Below, one piece after another: positions 13,865 to 22,434 of a DNA stretch of 64,000 nucleotides (position 1 is its first letter; the number at the start of each line of letters is the position of its first letter). The translations under genes and the position numbers were made by a program. The stretch is taken from positions 1 to 64,000 of the forward strand of contig NZ_JAGGOY010000018.1 in assembly GCF_018614095.1 (NCBI RefSeq), written 5' to 3'. The notes under the pieces are model-generated. The model was not told the origin of the DNA. It saw only the letters and a list, made by a program, of their open reading frames with translations, and made no database searches. The stretch is from Streptomyces sp. ISL-87 (lineage in GTDB: Bacteria; Actinomycetota; Actinomycetes; Streptomycetales; Streptomycetaceae).

Positions 13865-16318
13865 ATGGTGGACAGTGCGCCGATTGTGGTGTCCCGGGTC
13901 TGCGGACTGCCGGTGAGGGCGTTGGAAGCACTGCGGGCCGAGGAGACACTCTCCCTGGTACGCATGGCGTTGGACCGCGAAGACCGCGCCGAACGGATCA
14001 CCGAGGCAGTGGCCGACGATCTGCACAGGCTGGTGCCGACCGATGGTCTTGACCGGGCGGTCCGCAGGGGCGCGCTGCGCCTGCGCCGCGACGTGCACAA
14101 CCTGCGACTGACCGGGGCGACGGAGCAGGCGGCCGCGCTGGTCTCCCCCTGGCTCGACGGCGAGGCCCGCGACCGGTTGGAGCTGTGGTGCGCCGCCGTT
14201 CGGGAGCGGGCCGCGCTGGTGGCACGGGCCGAGCGGGCGGCGGACAAGGAGATCGCGGACGCCGGGGCCGCCATGACGGACCTGCTGCGGGAGGAGCGGA
14301 TCGCCCGCGGGCTCTCGCTGGCCAGCCCCTCCTTCACCCTTGAGCTCTTGGGGCACCGCGTCGGCAGGGCTCCCGCGTGGGATTCCCGGCTGGCCCGCAG
14401 CGCCGCGGCGTATCTGTCGCGCACCGCCGTCAAACCCAGCCCTTTCGGGACCCTGACCACTGTCGGCGTGGCGGGGTGGGACGGCCCGGCAGACGGCCCG
14501 GCGGCGCCGTACGCACCGCTCCCCGACCGGGTGGTCTCCTCCTCCCGGGCGGCGGCGCTGGATCTGCTCCGCTCCTGGGCCGGTCACCCGGACGCGCCCG
14601 CGGGTCTGCGGCTGCTCGCCAATCCGAGCGTGCGGACCGTCGGCGGACGGGAACTCGCCGCCCTCCCGCTGTACTGCCATGCGGGCGGGGTCTTCCTGCG
14701 TGCGGACGAGATCACCGATGTGGTCGGGGTACGGGGGAGGCTGAGTGCCATGCCCGCTCACCCGGTGTCCGTGCCCGAGGCCATCGAGGCGCTCGGGGCG
14801 GACGCCGCCTCCCTGCGGCGTCTGGTGACCATGGGCGTGCTCCTCCCGGTCACCCCGTGGAGCGCCGACGAGGGCAGCCACTTCACCGCGATGGGCCGGA
14901 GCGCCGGGCAGGCGCCCGGACCGGTCGCAGAGGCGGTCCGGGCGCTGGGCCGGGCGGAGGAGCTCGTGGCAGGTGACGCCGACGCGGGGGAGCGCGCCCG
15001 GGCGGTCACCCGGGCCCGTACCACCCTGGTCGAGGCCTGCCGTGCTCAGGACCGTCGGCCGCCCGACTGGCTGGCCGGTGCGGGGCTTCTGCACGAGGCA
15101 GTCGCCCATGACCCGGGTGCGAGCCCGCTGCTGGGCGAAGCCGTACGGGCGGATCTGCATACCGTCGCCTCGGCGCTCACGCCGCAGATCCGGCGTGCGG
15201 CCCTGTACGACAGGATGCTCAGCCACTTCGTACGGTGGTACGGCTCCGGCGGAACGAGCGACGTGCTCTCCTTCTGCTACCGGTTCCTGGCCGCCGCTCC
15301 GGCTACGACGTGGCAGCCGGTACCGGGCCGGCCGGTCGGCGCCGTACCGGCGGAGGGCCAGTTGCGCGGCGACCGGACGCTGACCCGGCCGAGCCACGTC
15401 GTCTTCTTCCAGGTGGCCGCGGGATCGGCCGAGGAGGTGGCCCGGGGTGACCACCTCCTGGTGGTGAACCGGATCCACAGCGGCCTCCCCGGCATGGTCG
15501 GCCGGTGGGCGGTGATTCCGGCCCTGCACCACGGGATCGACGAAGCGCTGACGAGGTGGCTGAGCGACCTCCACCCCGGCTGCCGGGTGTACCAGACGTC
15601 CGCGCACGCGGACTGGATCGAGTTCCAGCGCCCCGCACTGCGCGGACTGCCGCGCGTCGGGTGGGGATCCGAACTCGCCGAGGCCGACGGCGCGACACAC
15701 GATCTGCGGGGATTCACCCTGGCGCACGATCCCGTCACGCACACGCTCCAGGTCCGGGACGCCACCGCGGCTCCGGCGGCGTTCGCCTACCTGGGGGCTG
15801 TCCCGGTGGCCTCGCTCCACGGGGTGGACCGCCTGCTGGCGACGCTGAGCGACCCGTGGGTCCTCGACCTCGGCGACGCCGCTGCGGCCGATGGCACCGG
15901 CGCGGCGGGCGGTGCCGCATCCCCCTCGTCGTACCGGCCGCGCGTCCAGCGGGGCCGGATCGTCATGCGCCGGGCGTCATGGCTGCCGCCTCCCGGCGAA
16001 CTGCCCCGTCCGGGCCGGGGCCAGTCGCCTGTGAGCTTCCTGCTGGAGGTGGAGCGCTGGCGCGCCCGACTGGGTCTGCCGGACGAGGTCTTCCTCTCCC
16101 GCGGCACCGGCCAGGCGGGCATCCACCACAAGCCCCAGTGGGTCGGCTTCGACCACCCGCACGCCGTGTGGGCGGCCTTCCGCCAGATCGACGACGCCAC
16201 CACCACGGTGGAGATCACCGAGGCACTGCCCGGCCGGGACGGGCACTGGGCGGCCGACCCGCACCAGCCTGCGGCGGCCACCGAATTCATCGCGATGCTG
16301 AGGCAGGACGGCCAGTGA
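13865..16318 (+). CDS. LanB-type dehydratase, glutamylation domain protein
   Basis: This 817-residue protein corresponds to the large N-terminal domain of lantibiotic dehydratases (Lant_dehydr_N). The segment YLSRTAVKPSPFGTLTTVG (183-201) matches the family signature R-x-x-x-KPxPFG. Known members transfer glutamate from Glu-tRNA to Ser/Thr side chains of the precursor. It lacks the SpaB_C elimination domain, which is encoded by the next gene, so this is a split LanB as in goadsporin and thiopeptide clusters. ATG 13865 follows GCGAGGGAA after a 34-base gap; a start 288 bases upstream would intrude on sagB. Confidence 0.9.
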   Translation: MVDSAPIVVSRVCGLPVRALEALRAEETLSLVRMALDREDRAERITEAVADDLHRLVPTDGLDRAVRRGALRLRRDVHNLRLTGATEQAAALVSPWLDGEARDRLELWCAAVRERAALVARAERAADKEIADAGAAMTDLLREERIARGLSLASPSFTLELLGHRVGRAPAWDSRLARSAAAYLSRTAVKPSPFGTLTTVGVAGWDGPADGPAAPYAPLPDRVVSSSRAAALDLLRSWAGHPDAPAGLRLLANPSVRTVGGRELAALPLYCHAGGVFLRADEITDVVGVRGRLSAMPAHPVSVPEAIEALGADAASLRRLVTMGVLLPVTPWSADEGSHFTAMGRSAGQAPGPVAEAVRALGRAEELVAGDADAGERARAVTRARTTLVEACRAQDRRPPDWLAGAGLLHEAVAHDPGASPLLGEAVRADLHTVASALTPQIRRAALYDRMLSHFVRWYGSGGTSDVLSFCYRFLAAAPATTWQPVPGRPVGAVPAEGQLRGDRTLTRPSHVVFFQVAAGSAEEVARGDHLLVVNRIHSGLPGMVGRWAVIPALHHGIDEALTRWLSDLHPGCRVYQTSAHADWIEFQRPALRGLPRVGWGSELAEADGATHDLRGFTLAHDPVTHTLQVRDATAAPAAFAYLGAVPVASLHGVDRLLATLSDPWVLDLGDAAAADGTGAAGGAASPSSYRPRVQRGRIVMRRASWLPPPGELPRPGRGQSPVSFLLEVERWRARLGLPDEVFLSRGTGQAGIHHKPQWVGFDHPHAVWAAFRQIDDATTTVEITEALPGRDGHWAADPHQPAAATEFIAMLRQDGQ

Positions 16319-17193
16319 GTGATCAGCAGGAATGGCTCTACTACCGGGTGTACGTGGCGAGCATCGCCGAGATACGCGACCTGGTGGAGCAAGTGGTCGG
16401 CCCGGCCGTGCGCCGCTTCACCGCCGAGGACCCCTCACTGCGCTGGTTCTTCCTCCAGTACGTCGACCTGGTCGGTCTCCAGCTGCGCCTGCGGCTGAGG
16501 GGCACGCCGAGCCGACTGGCCCGCTATGAAGAGGAGTTGGACGACAGCTTCCGCCGGGCGCTGGATGTTCTCGGGGCCGCGGACGGCCCGCGTGGGCCGC
16601 TGGCCGCCCACCGCATGGTCACCAAGCGCCTCTACGAGCCGGAGCACGACAAGTTCGGCGGCCCCGCCGGGGTGGCGCTGGCCGAGCGCCTGATGCAGTG
16701 CGGCAGCGAGGCGGCCCTGGTCTGCGCCGCCCCGCAGCTGCGCCCGCTGCGCATCTCCCTCGCGGCGGCTCACACCAAGTTGATGGTCGCCGGGCTTCCT
16801 GCCGCGATGCGCACCTCCTTCCTGCACCAGTACGCGTGGTACTGGTCCGGGCGCGGCCGGCGCGACGCGCCGTTCGGCCGCACGCTCCCCGGGCTCTCGC
16901 CGGGCGATCCGGCGGCGATCCGGCGCACCGCCGCACTGCGCACCCAGATAGACCGTGTACTGCAAGTAGCCGCTCTGCGAGACGCGTTGACCGGCTACGT
17001 GGACGAGTTCTGGCTCCGGGTGCGGCGGGCGGGGCTCCCACGGCCGGACTACCTGACCGCGTTCCACCACATCCACCTGATGAACAACCGCCTGGGGGTC
17101 GTGCCCGGCGAGGAGATGCAGATCGCGCGGCTGCTGTGGCTGGAGGGACTGCGGGAGCCGCGTGTTGCCGCCACCGCAGGCCCCGCCGCATGA
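16315..17193 (+). CDS. SpaB_C protein, probable glutamate elimination enzyme
   Basis: A 292-residue SpaB_C / 'thiopeptide-type bacteriocin biosynthesis' protein. The motif WLYYRVYVAS near the start and RWFFLQYVDLVGLQLRLRL fit the family, though the usual Arg-Tyr...His-x-Arg-x-Arg appears as Gln-Tyr...Gln-x-Arg-x-Arg, so two positions often basic are altered. With the preceding glutamylation protein it should form dehydroalanine/dehydrobutyrine by glutamate elimination. In thiopeptide clusters a second homologue makes the pyridine ring; none is present here, so this protein is either the eliminase or, less likely, the cycloaddition enzyme. GTG 16315 overlaps the previous stop. Confidence 0.85.
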   Translation: MSDQQEWLYYRVYVASIAEIRDLVEQVVGPAVRRFTAEDPSLRWFFLQYVDLVGLQLRLRLRGTPSRLARYEEELDDSFRRALDVLGAADGPRGPLAAHRMVTKRLYEPEHDKFGGPAGVALAERLMQCGSEAALVCAAPQLRPLRISLAAAHTKLMVAGLPAAMRTSFLHQYAWYWSGRGRRDAPFGRTLPGLSPGDPAAIRRTAALRTQIDRVLQVAALRDALTGYVDEFWLRVRRAGLPRPDYLTAFHHIHLMNNRLGVVPGEEMQIARLLWLEGLREPRVAATAGPAA

Positions 17194-17204
17194 CAAACGT
17201 CATG
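17189..17204 (+). promoter_or_regulatory. Inverted repeat CATGAC-N4-GTCATG, putative operator
   Basis: A perfect 6-bp inverted repeat with a 4-base spacer overlaps the stop of the SpaB_C gene and lies about 80-96 bases before the ABC transporter start. Its position upstream of the proposed -35 box suits an activator site, and the response regulator at 20277 is the obvious candidate. No binding evidence exists. Confidence 0.5.
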
Positions 17205-17248
17205 CCGGGCCCACGCAAACCCCATCCGCAACCCGTGCGGCTCCGCCC

Positions 17249-17278
17249 TGGCAGGCGGCACGCCGTGATTCCTAAGGT
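17249..17278 (+). promoter_or_regulatory. Candidate promoter for a leaderless ABC transcript
   Basis: TAAGGT (17273-17278) resembles a -10 box and ends six bases before the ATG at 17285, so transcription would start at or next to the initiation codon. TGGCAG (17249-17254), 18 bases upstream, is a weak -35, as expected for an activator-dependent promoter. No Shine-Dalgarno precedes the ATG, which supports the leaderless reading. Confidence 0.45.
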
Positions 17279-17284
17279 CTTCCC

Positions 17285-18205
17285 ATGAGCGAACACCCCA
17301 TCATCGACGTCAGTGACCTGCGGCTCGACTACGGCGGGACGACCGCCGTCGACGGCATCTCGTTCCAGGTGTTCCCCGGCGAGGTGGTGGCCCTCCTCGG
17401 GACCAACGGCGCGGGCAAGACGACCACGCTGGACGTGCTGGAGGGCTACCTCAAGCCCACCGGCGGTTCGGTGTCGGTGTTCGGGGTGAACCCCCGCACG
17501 GAGCGTGCCCGGATAGCCTCCGACATCGGCATCATGCTCCAAGAGGCGGGATTCTTCGGTGACCTCACCGTCCTGGAGACCATCCGTGCGTGGCGCCGCT
17601 TCACACCGAACGCCGTCGACACCGACGAAGCGCTGCGGATCGTGGGCCTGGAGCCCAAGGCGAAGACCCGCGTCGGCCGGCTTTCCGGCGGCGAGAAGCG
17701 CAGGCTCGACCTCACGCTCGCCGTGCTGGGACGGCCCAAGCTGCTCTTCCTCGACGAACCCACCACCGGGCTGGACCCGGAGTCGCGGCGCCAGACCTGG
17801 CACTTCCTCAAGGAGATGGTCGACAACGGCATGACGATGCTGCTGACGACGCACTACATGGAGGAGGCCGAGTTCCTGGCCGACCGCGTCGCCATCATGG
17901 ACCACGGCCGCATCGTCCGGCACGGCCGCGTCTCGGACGTCGTGGCCCGGGAGTCCAGCGCCCGTATCTCGCTGACCGCCTCACCAGGCGTCAGCGCCCA
18001 GACCCTGCCGCCCATCCCCGGCGCCGAGATCCGGGAGGCCGACGGCCGGATCAGTCTGGTCACCGCCGATCCACAGCCCGTCCTGCTGCACTTGCTGAAC
18101 TGGGCCGAGGACAACGGCGCTGCGCTGCGCGGCCTCGAAGTGCGCACGGCGTCCCTGGAAGATGTATTTCTCGATGTCGCGGCTTCCGGAAAGGTCCAGG
18201 CATGA
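17285..18205 (+). CDS. ABC-2 type transporter ATPase, probable immunity
   Basis: A 306-residue ATPase of the DrrA/drug-export type: Walker A LLGTNGAGKTTTLD, signature RLSGGEKRRLDL, Walker B LLFLDEPTTGLDPES and H-loop LLTTHYMEEAEF. The C-terminal 90 residues form the usual DrrA-like extension. Together with the membrane protein encoded next (4-base overlap) it should export the mature peptide or protect the producer's membrane. It lies next to a two-component system of the type that commonly controls such pairs. Confidence 0.9.
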   Translation: MSEHPIIDVSDLRLDYGGTTAVDGISFQVFPGEVVALLGTNGAGKTTTLDVLEGYLKPTGGSVSVFGVNPRTERARIASDIGIMLQEAGFFGDLTVLETIRAWRRFTPNAVDTDEALRIVGLEPKAKTRVGRLSGGEKRRLDLTLAVLGRPKLLFLDEPTTGLDPESRRQTWHFLKEMVDNGMTMLLTTHYMEEAEFLADRVAIMDHGRIVRHGRVSDVVARESSARISLTASPGVSAQTLPPIPGAEIREADGRISLVTADPQPVLLHLLNWAEDNGAALRGLEVRTASLEDVFLDVAASGKVQA

Positions 18206-19017
18206 GCTGGTTCCGCTTCACCTACTCGCAGTTCCTCCTCTCCCAGCGCGTCTACTGGCGCGACCTGGGCTTCGCCCTGACCGGCGCTCTGCTGCCGCTC
18301 GGCCTGAGCCTGGCGTACACCGTCAGCCAGCACGGTGAGGGGGAGATCGCGGGGTTCGACTCGGGGGTGTACCTGCTTCCCGGCTTCATCGGCTTCGTCC
18401 TGCTGTGGATCGTCTACAACGTCATCAACTCGGCCGCGTCCCGCCGCGACCGCCTGGTCTACAAGCGGCTGCGCGGCACCCCGCTGCCGGACACGGCCAT
18501 CCTCGCCGGCGAAGCGGCCAGCGGCAGCGTCACCAGCCTGATTCAGGTCGCCATCCTGGTCGTGGCCGGGGTGGTCGCGATCGACGCGCCCATGCCCCGC
18601 AATCCCCTGCTGCTGCTCGTCGGCATCGTGCTCGGGGCGCTGGCCTTCTCCTTGCTGGCCATCGGTCTCTCCGGGCTGCTGCCCAGCGGGGAAGTGTCCA
18701 CCTGGATCGTCACCCCGGTCATCCTGCTCATGATGATGACCTCCGGCATCGCCATGCCCATATCAAGTCTGCCCGGCTGGGCACAGCACATCGCCCCGTA
18801 CCTGCCCTCCAGTCCGGTCGTCGAGATCGTCAGGACCGCTTACCTGGGCCGGGACTTCGCCAGCGATCCGGCGGCGTCAGGCCACCTCGCGACTGTCGGC
18901 TTCGTCGCGTCCTTCCAAGCCTGCGCCGCGCCGATCGGGCTGCTCTGCGCTTGGATGGGCCTGTCGTTCTCGATGGGCAAGCGGTTCTTCCGCTGGGATC
19001 CCCGCCGGTCCGCGTGA
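18202..19017 (+). CDS. ABC-2 type transporter permease
   Basis: A 271-residue membrane protein with about six hydrophobic segments (for example LGFALTGALLPLGLSLAY, GFIGFVLLWIVYNVI, VTPVILLMMMTSGIAMPI), the usual pattern of ABC-2 permeases. ATG 18202 overlaps the ATPase stop. With that ATPase it forms a simple exporter separate from the C39 pair, so its likely role is self-resistance. A 93-base gap follows before the sensor kinase gene. Confidence 0.9.
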   Translation: MSWFRFTYSQFLLSQRVYWRDLGFALTGALLPLGLSLAYTVSQHGEGEIAGFDSGVYLLPGFIGFVLLWIVYNVINSAASRRDRLVYKRLRGTPLPDTAILAGEAASGSVTSLIQVAILVVAGVVAIDAPMPRNPLLLLVGIVLGALAFSLLAIGLSGLLPSGEVSTWIVTPVILLMMMTSGIAMPISSLPGWAQHIAPYLPSSPVVEIVRTAYLGRDFASDPAASGHLATVGFVASFQACAAPIGLLCAWMGLSFSMGKRFFRWDPRRSA

Positions 19018-19110
19018 GCCCCGTCCGTCCGGCCCGGGTACGGCAGGTCGGCCGGGTGGCCCGCGGTTGACCGCGCTCGGATACAGTCGCCCAGCAGCAC
19101 ATGGAGAACG

Positions 19111-20280
19111 ATGAGGTGGTGGCAGATGCACGGGCGCGCGCCCGCCACGGTCGCCCGCGCCGTCGCATGGCTGATCCTGCTGACGGCGACGGTCTTCCTC
19201 CTTGAGGCCATGGCCCTGTGGCTGAGCCACCGGCCGCCCCCCGGCCAGGTCGTCGCAGCCGTACTGGGCTCTGTGGCCTTCGGGTTCGGATACGCCCGTA
19301 CGGTGTGGGACGCCGTGGCCCGCGGCAGGGGGCGCAACCGGCACCAGGCGGACCTCGCGGTATGTGCCAGCGTCTCCTTCGCCATGCTGCTGGCCCTCGG
19401 ACCTGCGTGGGGAGCCCTGCCCTGCCTGGCCGCCGGAGCGGCTGTGGTGAGCCTCAGTCCCCGGCGATGGGGCTGGATCGTGCCGCTGATCCTCGCCGGC
19501 ACGGCGCTGGCCGGGCTGATGCTCGCCGTGCCCGCCGACGTACTGGTGGACATGCTGGTCAAAAGCACCGTCACCGTCGTGGTACTCGGCACGCTGGGGG
19601 TGCTTCCCCCGTTCGCCCGGGAGATGCACGACAACCGCGCCGAACTCGCCCGGCTGGCGGTCGTGGAGGAGCGGCTGCGCTTCTCACGCGACCTGCATGA
19701 CGTGCTGGGTCACGGCCTGTCCGTGATCGGCATGAAGATGGAGGTGGCCCTCCTGCTCATCGGGAACGACCCGGACAAGGCGGCCGGGGAGATCCGGGAC
19801 GCGCTCGGCATCTCGCGCGAGTCGGCGTCCGATCTGCGCACCCTGGTCCGGGGGTACCGCCAGCAGTCCATCGCGGCGGAACTCGACGGTGTGCGCTCCG
19901 TCCTCTCCTCTGCGGGCATCGGTTGCCGTGCGGACGAGGTGCCCCCGGACATCCCGCAGCATGTCCATGACGTGACGGGCTGGATCGTCCGCGAGGGCGT
20001 CACGAACATCCTTCGGCACAGCAGGGCCACGGAGTGCCGGATCAAGTTGAGGGTGAACGACGGACGACTCATGATCGAGATTTCGAACGACAACCCCATC
20101 GCCCCCGGATCCGACGGTCGCACGGGTGGCAGCGGTCTGCGCGGTCTGCGGGAACGTCTCGCCGCCATCGGCGGCGAGCTGACCGCGGGGGTCCACAACG
20201 GTACGTTCACACTGCTCGCGCACGCCCCGCTGGGCGAGGGCTTGCGACACGATCCTGGAGCCGAGGTGACCCGCAGGTGA
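19111..20280 (+). CDS. NarL-family sensor histidine kinase
   Basis: A 389-residue kinase. The N-terminal 170 residues contain about five membrane segments with little periplasmic sequence, as in DesK/LiaS-like sensors that monitor the membrane. The HisKA_3 motif ERLRFSRDLHDVLGHGLSV carries the phospho-acceptor His196, and the ATPase part includes IVREGVTNILRHS and GGSGLRGLRERL. It would phosphorylate the response regulator encoded next, whose start overlaps its stop. ATG 19111 is used with GGAGA just upstream. Confidence 0.9.
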   Translation: MRWWQMHGRAPATVARAVAWLILLTATVFLLEAMALWLSHRPPPGQVVAAVLGSVAFGFGYARTVWDAVARGRGRNRHQADLAVCASVSFAMLLALGPAWGALPCLAAGAAVVSLSPRRWGWIVPLILAGTALAGLMLAVPADVLVDMLVKSTVTVVVLGTLGVLPPFAREMHDNRAELARLAVVEERLRFSRDLHDVLGHGLSVIGMKMEVALLLIGNDPDKAAGEIRDALGISRESASDLRTLVRGYRQQSIAAELDGVRSVLSSAGIGCRADEVPPDIPQHVHDVTGWIVREGVTNILRHSRATECRIKLRVNDGRLMIEISNDNPIAPGSDGRTGGSGLRGLRERLAAIGGELTAGVHNGTFTLLAHAPLGEGLRHDPGAEVTRR

Positions 20281-20885
20281 CGATCCGCATCGTCGTGGCG
20301 GACAACGAGCAGCTGATCCGCGACTCGCTGTCCATCATCCTCTCCGCGCCCGAGGACATGAACGTGGTCGCGGTCGCGGCCGACGGCGCCCAAGCAGTGG
20401 CCGCGGTACGCGAGGCCGGCGCCGACGTGGTCGTCCTCGACCTCGACATGCCGGTGATGAACGGACTGGAGGCGGCCGAGGCCGTCCGGTCCGAAGCCCC
20501 CGACTGCGGAATCGTCATCCTCACCAGTCACGGCCGCCCCGGGTACCTGCAACGCAGCATGCGCCTGGGAGTACGCGGCTTCATCACCAAGGACACCCCG
20601 GCCGCGAAGCTGGCCGACGTCGTACGCCAGGTCCACGGAGGGGGCCGGTTCATCGACCCGGAGATCGCCACGGACGCGCTTGCCCTCGGCGGCAGTCCGC
20701 TCAGCGCCCGTGAGCGCGAGGTGCTCGCTCTCTCCGGCGAAGGGCTCAGGCCCAGCGAGATCGCGGGACGGCTGTGCCTGGCCGAGGGCACCGTACGGAA
20801 CTACATGTCCTCGATCATGAACAAACTCGACGTGGACAACCGCGTTGCCGCCCACCGGGCGGCCAGGGAAGCCGGCTGGCTGTGA
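20277..20885 (+). CDS. NarL/LuxR-type response regulator
   Basis: A 202-residue regulator with an N-terminal receiver (VVLDLDMPVMNG, phosphorylation site Asp55; switch Thr in ILTSHG; Lys in FITKDT) and a C-terminal helix-turn-helix (LSAREREVLAL, SEIAGRLCLAEGTVRNYMS). Paired with the kinase above; likely target is the adjacent ABC exporter and perhaps the whole cluster. GTG 20277 overlaps the kinase stop. The inverted repeat at 17189 is a plausible binding site. Confidence 0.9.
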   Translation: MTIRIVVADNEQLIRDSLSIILSAPEDMNVVAVAADGAQAVAAVREAGADVVVLDLDMPVMNGLEAAEAVRSEAPDCGIVILTSHGRPGYLQRSMRLGVRGFITKDTPAAKLADVVRQVHGGGRFIDPEIATDALALGGSPLSAREREVLALSGEGLRPSEIAGRLCLAEGTVRNYMSSIMNKLDVDNRVAAHRAAREAGWL

Positions 20886-20905
20886 CAGCCGCGACGGGGG
20901 AACAC

Positions 20906-22204
20906 ATGGACAGCACCATCACGGCCTCGCTCCGGGAGGCGCTCCGGTCGGCGGTGGCAGGCCTCGACGGCGTCCTGCCGCAGGCTCTCGAGCTCTACCG
21001 GGAGCTGCACGCCGCTCCCGAGCTGTCGGGGCAGGAGGAGCACACCGCCGCGCGCTTCGCCGCGTGGCTCAAGGAAGCCGGGTGCGAGGTGACGGAAGGC
21101 GTCGGCGGCCACGGCGTGGTGGGGATCCTCCGCAACGGCGAAGGCCCGCTGGTGGCGCTGCGCGCCGACATGGACGCCCTCCCGGTCGCCGAGTCCACCG
21201 GCCTTCCGTACGCGAGCACCCGGACCGCGACGACGGGCGACGGGCGCTCCGTCCCGGTGGCGCATGCCTGCGGCCACGATGCCCACGTCGCGTGCGCGGC
21301 CGGCGCGGCGGCCCTGCTGGGCCGTGCGCGCGACACCTGGTCCGGGACGCTCCTGGTGATCGGGCAGCCCGCCGAGGAGACGCTGACCGGCGCCCGCGCC
21401 ATGCTCGATGACGGGCTGTTCGAACGCTTCGGGGTCCCGGACGTGATGCTGGCACAGCACGTCGCGCCCCTGCCGTGCGGAGTCGTCGCCCATGGACCCG
21501 GCGCGTTGACGGCGGCGACCACCGTGGTGGATGTGGTGATCCACGGCCGGGGCGGCCATGGCGCCGCGCCGCACCTGAGCGTCGATCCGGTGCTGACCGC
21601 CGCGGCAACCGTGCAGCGGTTGCAGGCGGTGGTCTCACGGGAGAACAACCCCTTCGAACCACTGGTCGTCACCGTGGGCACCCTGCGCGCCGGGACCGTG
21701 CCCAATGTCATCCCCGACCACGCCGAACTGGGCATCAGCATTCGCTGCTATTCCGATGACCAACTGGATCGCGCGGTCGCGGCGGTCGAGCGGATCGTAC
21801 GGGCCGAATGCGCGGCGGCGGGCTGCCCCCGCGACCCGGACATCACGGTCGGCCCCAAGGCGCCCGTCAACATCAACGACCCGGCGGCAGCCGCGCGGGT
21901 GCACGCCGCCCACACGGCCCTGCTGGGCCCGCGGCGCGTCCTGTCCACGCCGCCGATGCTGGCCGGTGAGGACTTTCCGTTCTTCGCGCACGGACACACC
22001 CCGGCCGTCCCCACCGTGTACTGGTTCCTCGGCTGCGTGAGCGCCGCCGACTGGCGTGCCGCTCCCGGCGGTTCACCGCAGGCGAAGATGCAGTCCTTGC
22101 CGGCCAACCACGCCGCGGACTTCGCTCCCGCCGCGGAGGCCACATTGCGCCACGGCATCAGCGCTGCCGCCGCCGCGGTACTGGCGCACGCGCGGGTGGA
22201 CTAG
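20906..22204 (+). CDS. M20-family amidohydrolase/peptidase
   Basis: A 432-residue metal-dependent amidohydrolase of the HipO/AbgB/N-acyl-amino-acid type: ELHAAPELSGQE, metal-site segments LRADMDALP, AHACGHDAHVA, GQPAEE and the terminal His in LPANHAADFAP, with the dimerisation insert around IHGRGGHGAAPH. Such enzymes remove acyl groups from amino acids or trim small peptides. ATG 20906 follows GACGGGGGA; GTG 20882, overlapping the regulator stop, would add eight residues. Its place as last gene of the apparent operon suggests peptide trimming or inactivation, but a household role is possible. Confidence 0.85.
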   Translation: MDSTITASLREALRSAVAGLDGVLPQALELYRELHAAPELSGQEEHTAARFAAWLKEAGCEVTEGVGGHGVVGILRNGEGPLVALRADMDALPVAESTGLPYASTRTATTGDGRSVPVAHACGHDAHVACAAGAAALLGRARDTWSGTLLVIGQPAEETLTGARAMLDDGLFERFGVPDVMLAQHVAPLPCGVVAHGPGALTAATTVVDVVIHGRGGHGAAPHLSVDPVLTAAATVQRLQAVVSRENNPFEPLVVTVGTLRAGTVPNVIPDHAELGISIRCYSDDQLDRAVAAVERIVRAECAAAGCPRDPDITVGPKAPVNINDPAAAARVHAAHTALLGPRRVLSTPPMLAGEDFPFFAHGHTPAVPTVYWFLGCVSAADWRAAPGGSPQAKMQSLPANHAADFAPAAEATLRHGISAAAAAVLAHARVD

Positions 22205-22434
22205 GGGTGTCCGGCGGACCATGGCGGCAGCCGCCGCAGCCGCCGGAGACGCAGCCGCCGCAGCCGGTCCGGCGTTCCGGCCGTCGGCCGCTCGGCGGTG
22301 ACGTGGGCTCTCGCCCGACGTGCTCCCGGTGCCGGCGAACTGAGCTGAACTGACCTGTGCTTCACCCGAGTTCGGCCCGTAGGTGGCTGCCTCCTATGAT
22401 TCGGTGATCATCATCGTCATGGGGGAAGCACGCT

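Noticed and set aside
3116..17193. Classification as a classical thiopeptide cluster
   Set aside because: The second SpaB_C homologue for pyridine formation is absent and the cores lack the usual Ser-Cys-rich thiopeptide pattern; an azole/dehydroamino acid peptide fits better. It remains possible if the single SpaB_C protein does both steps.
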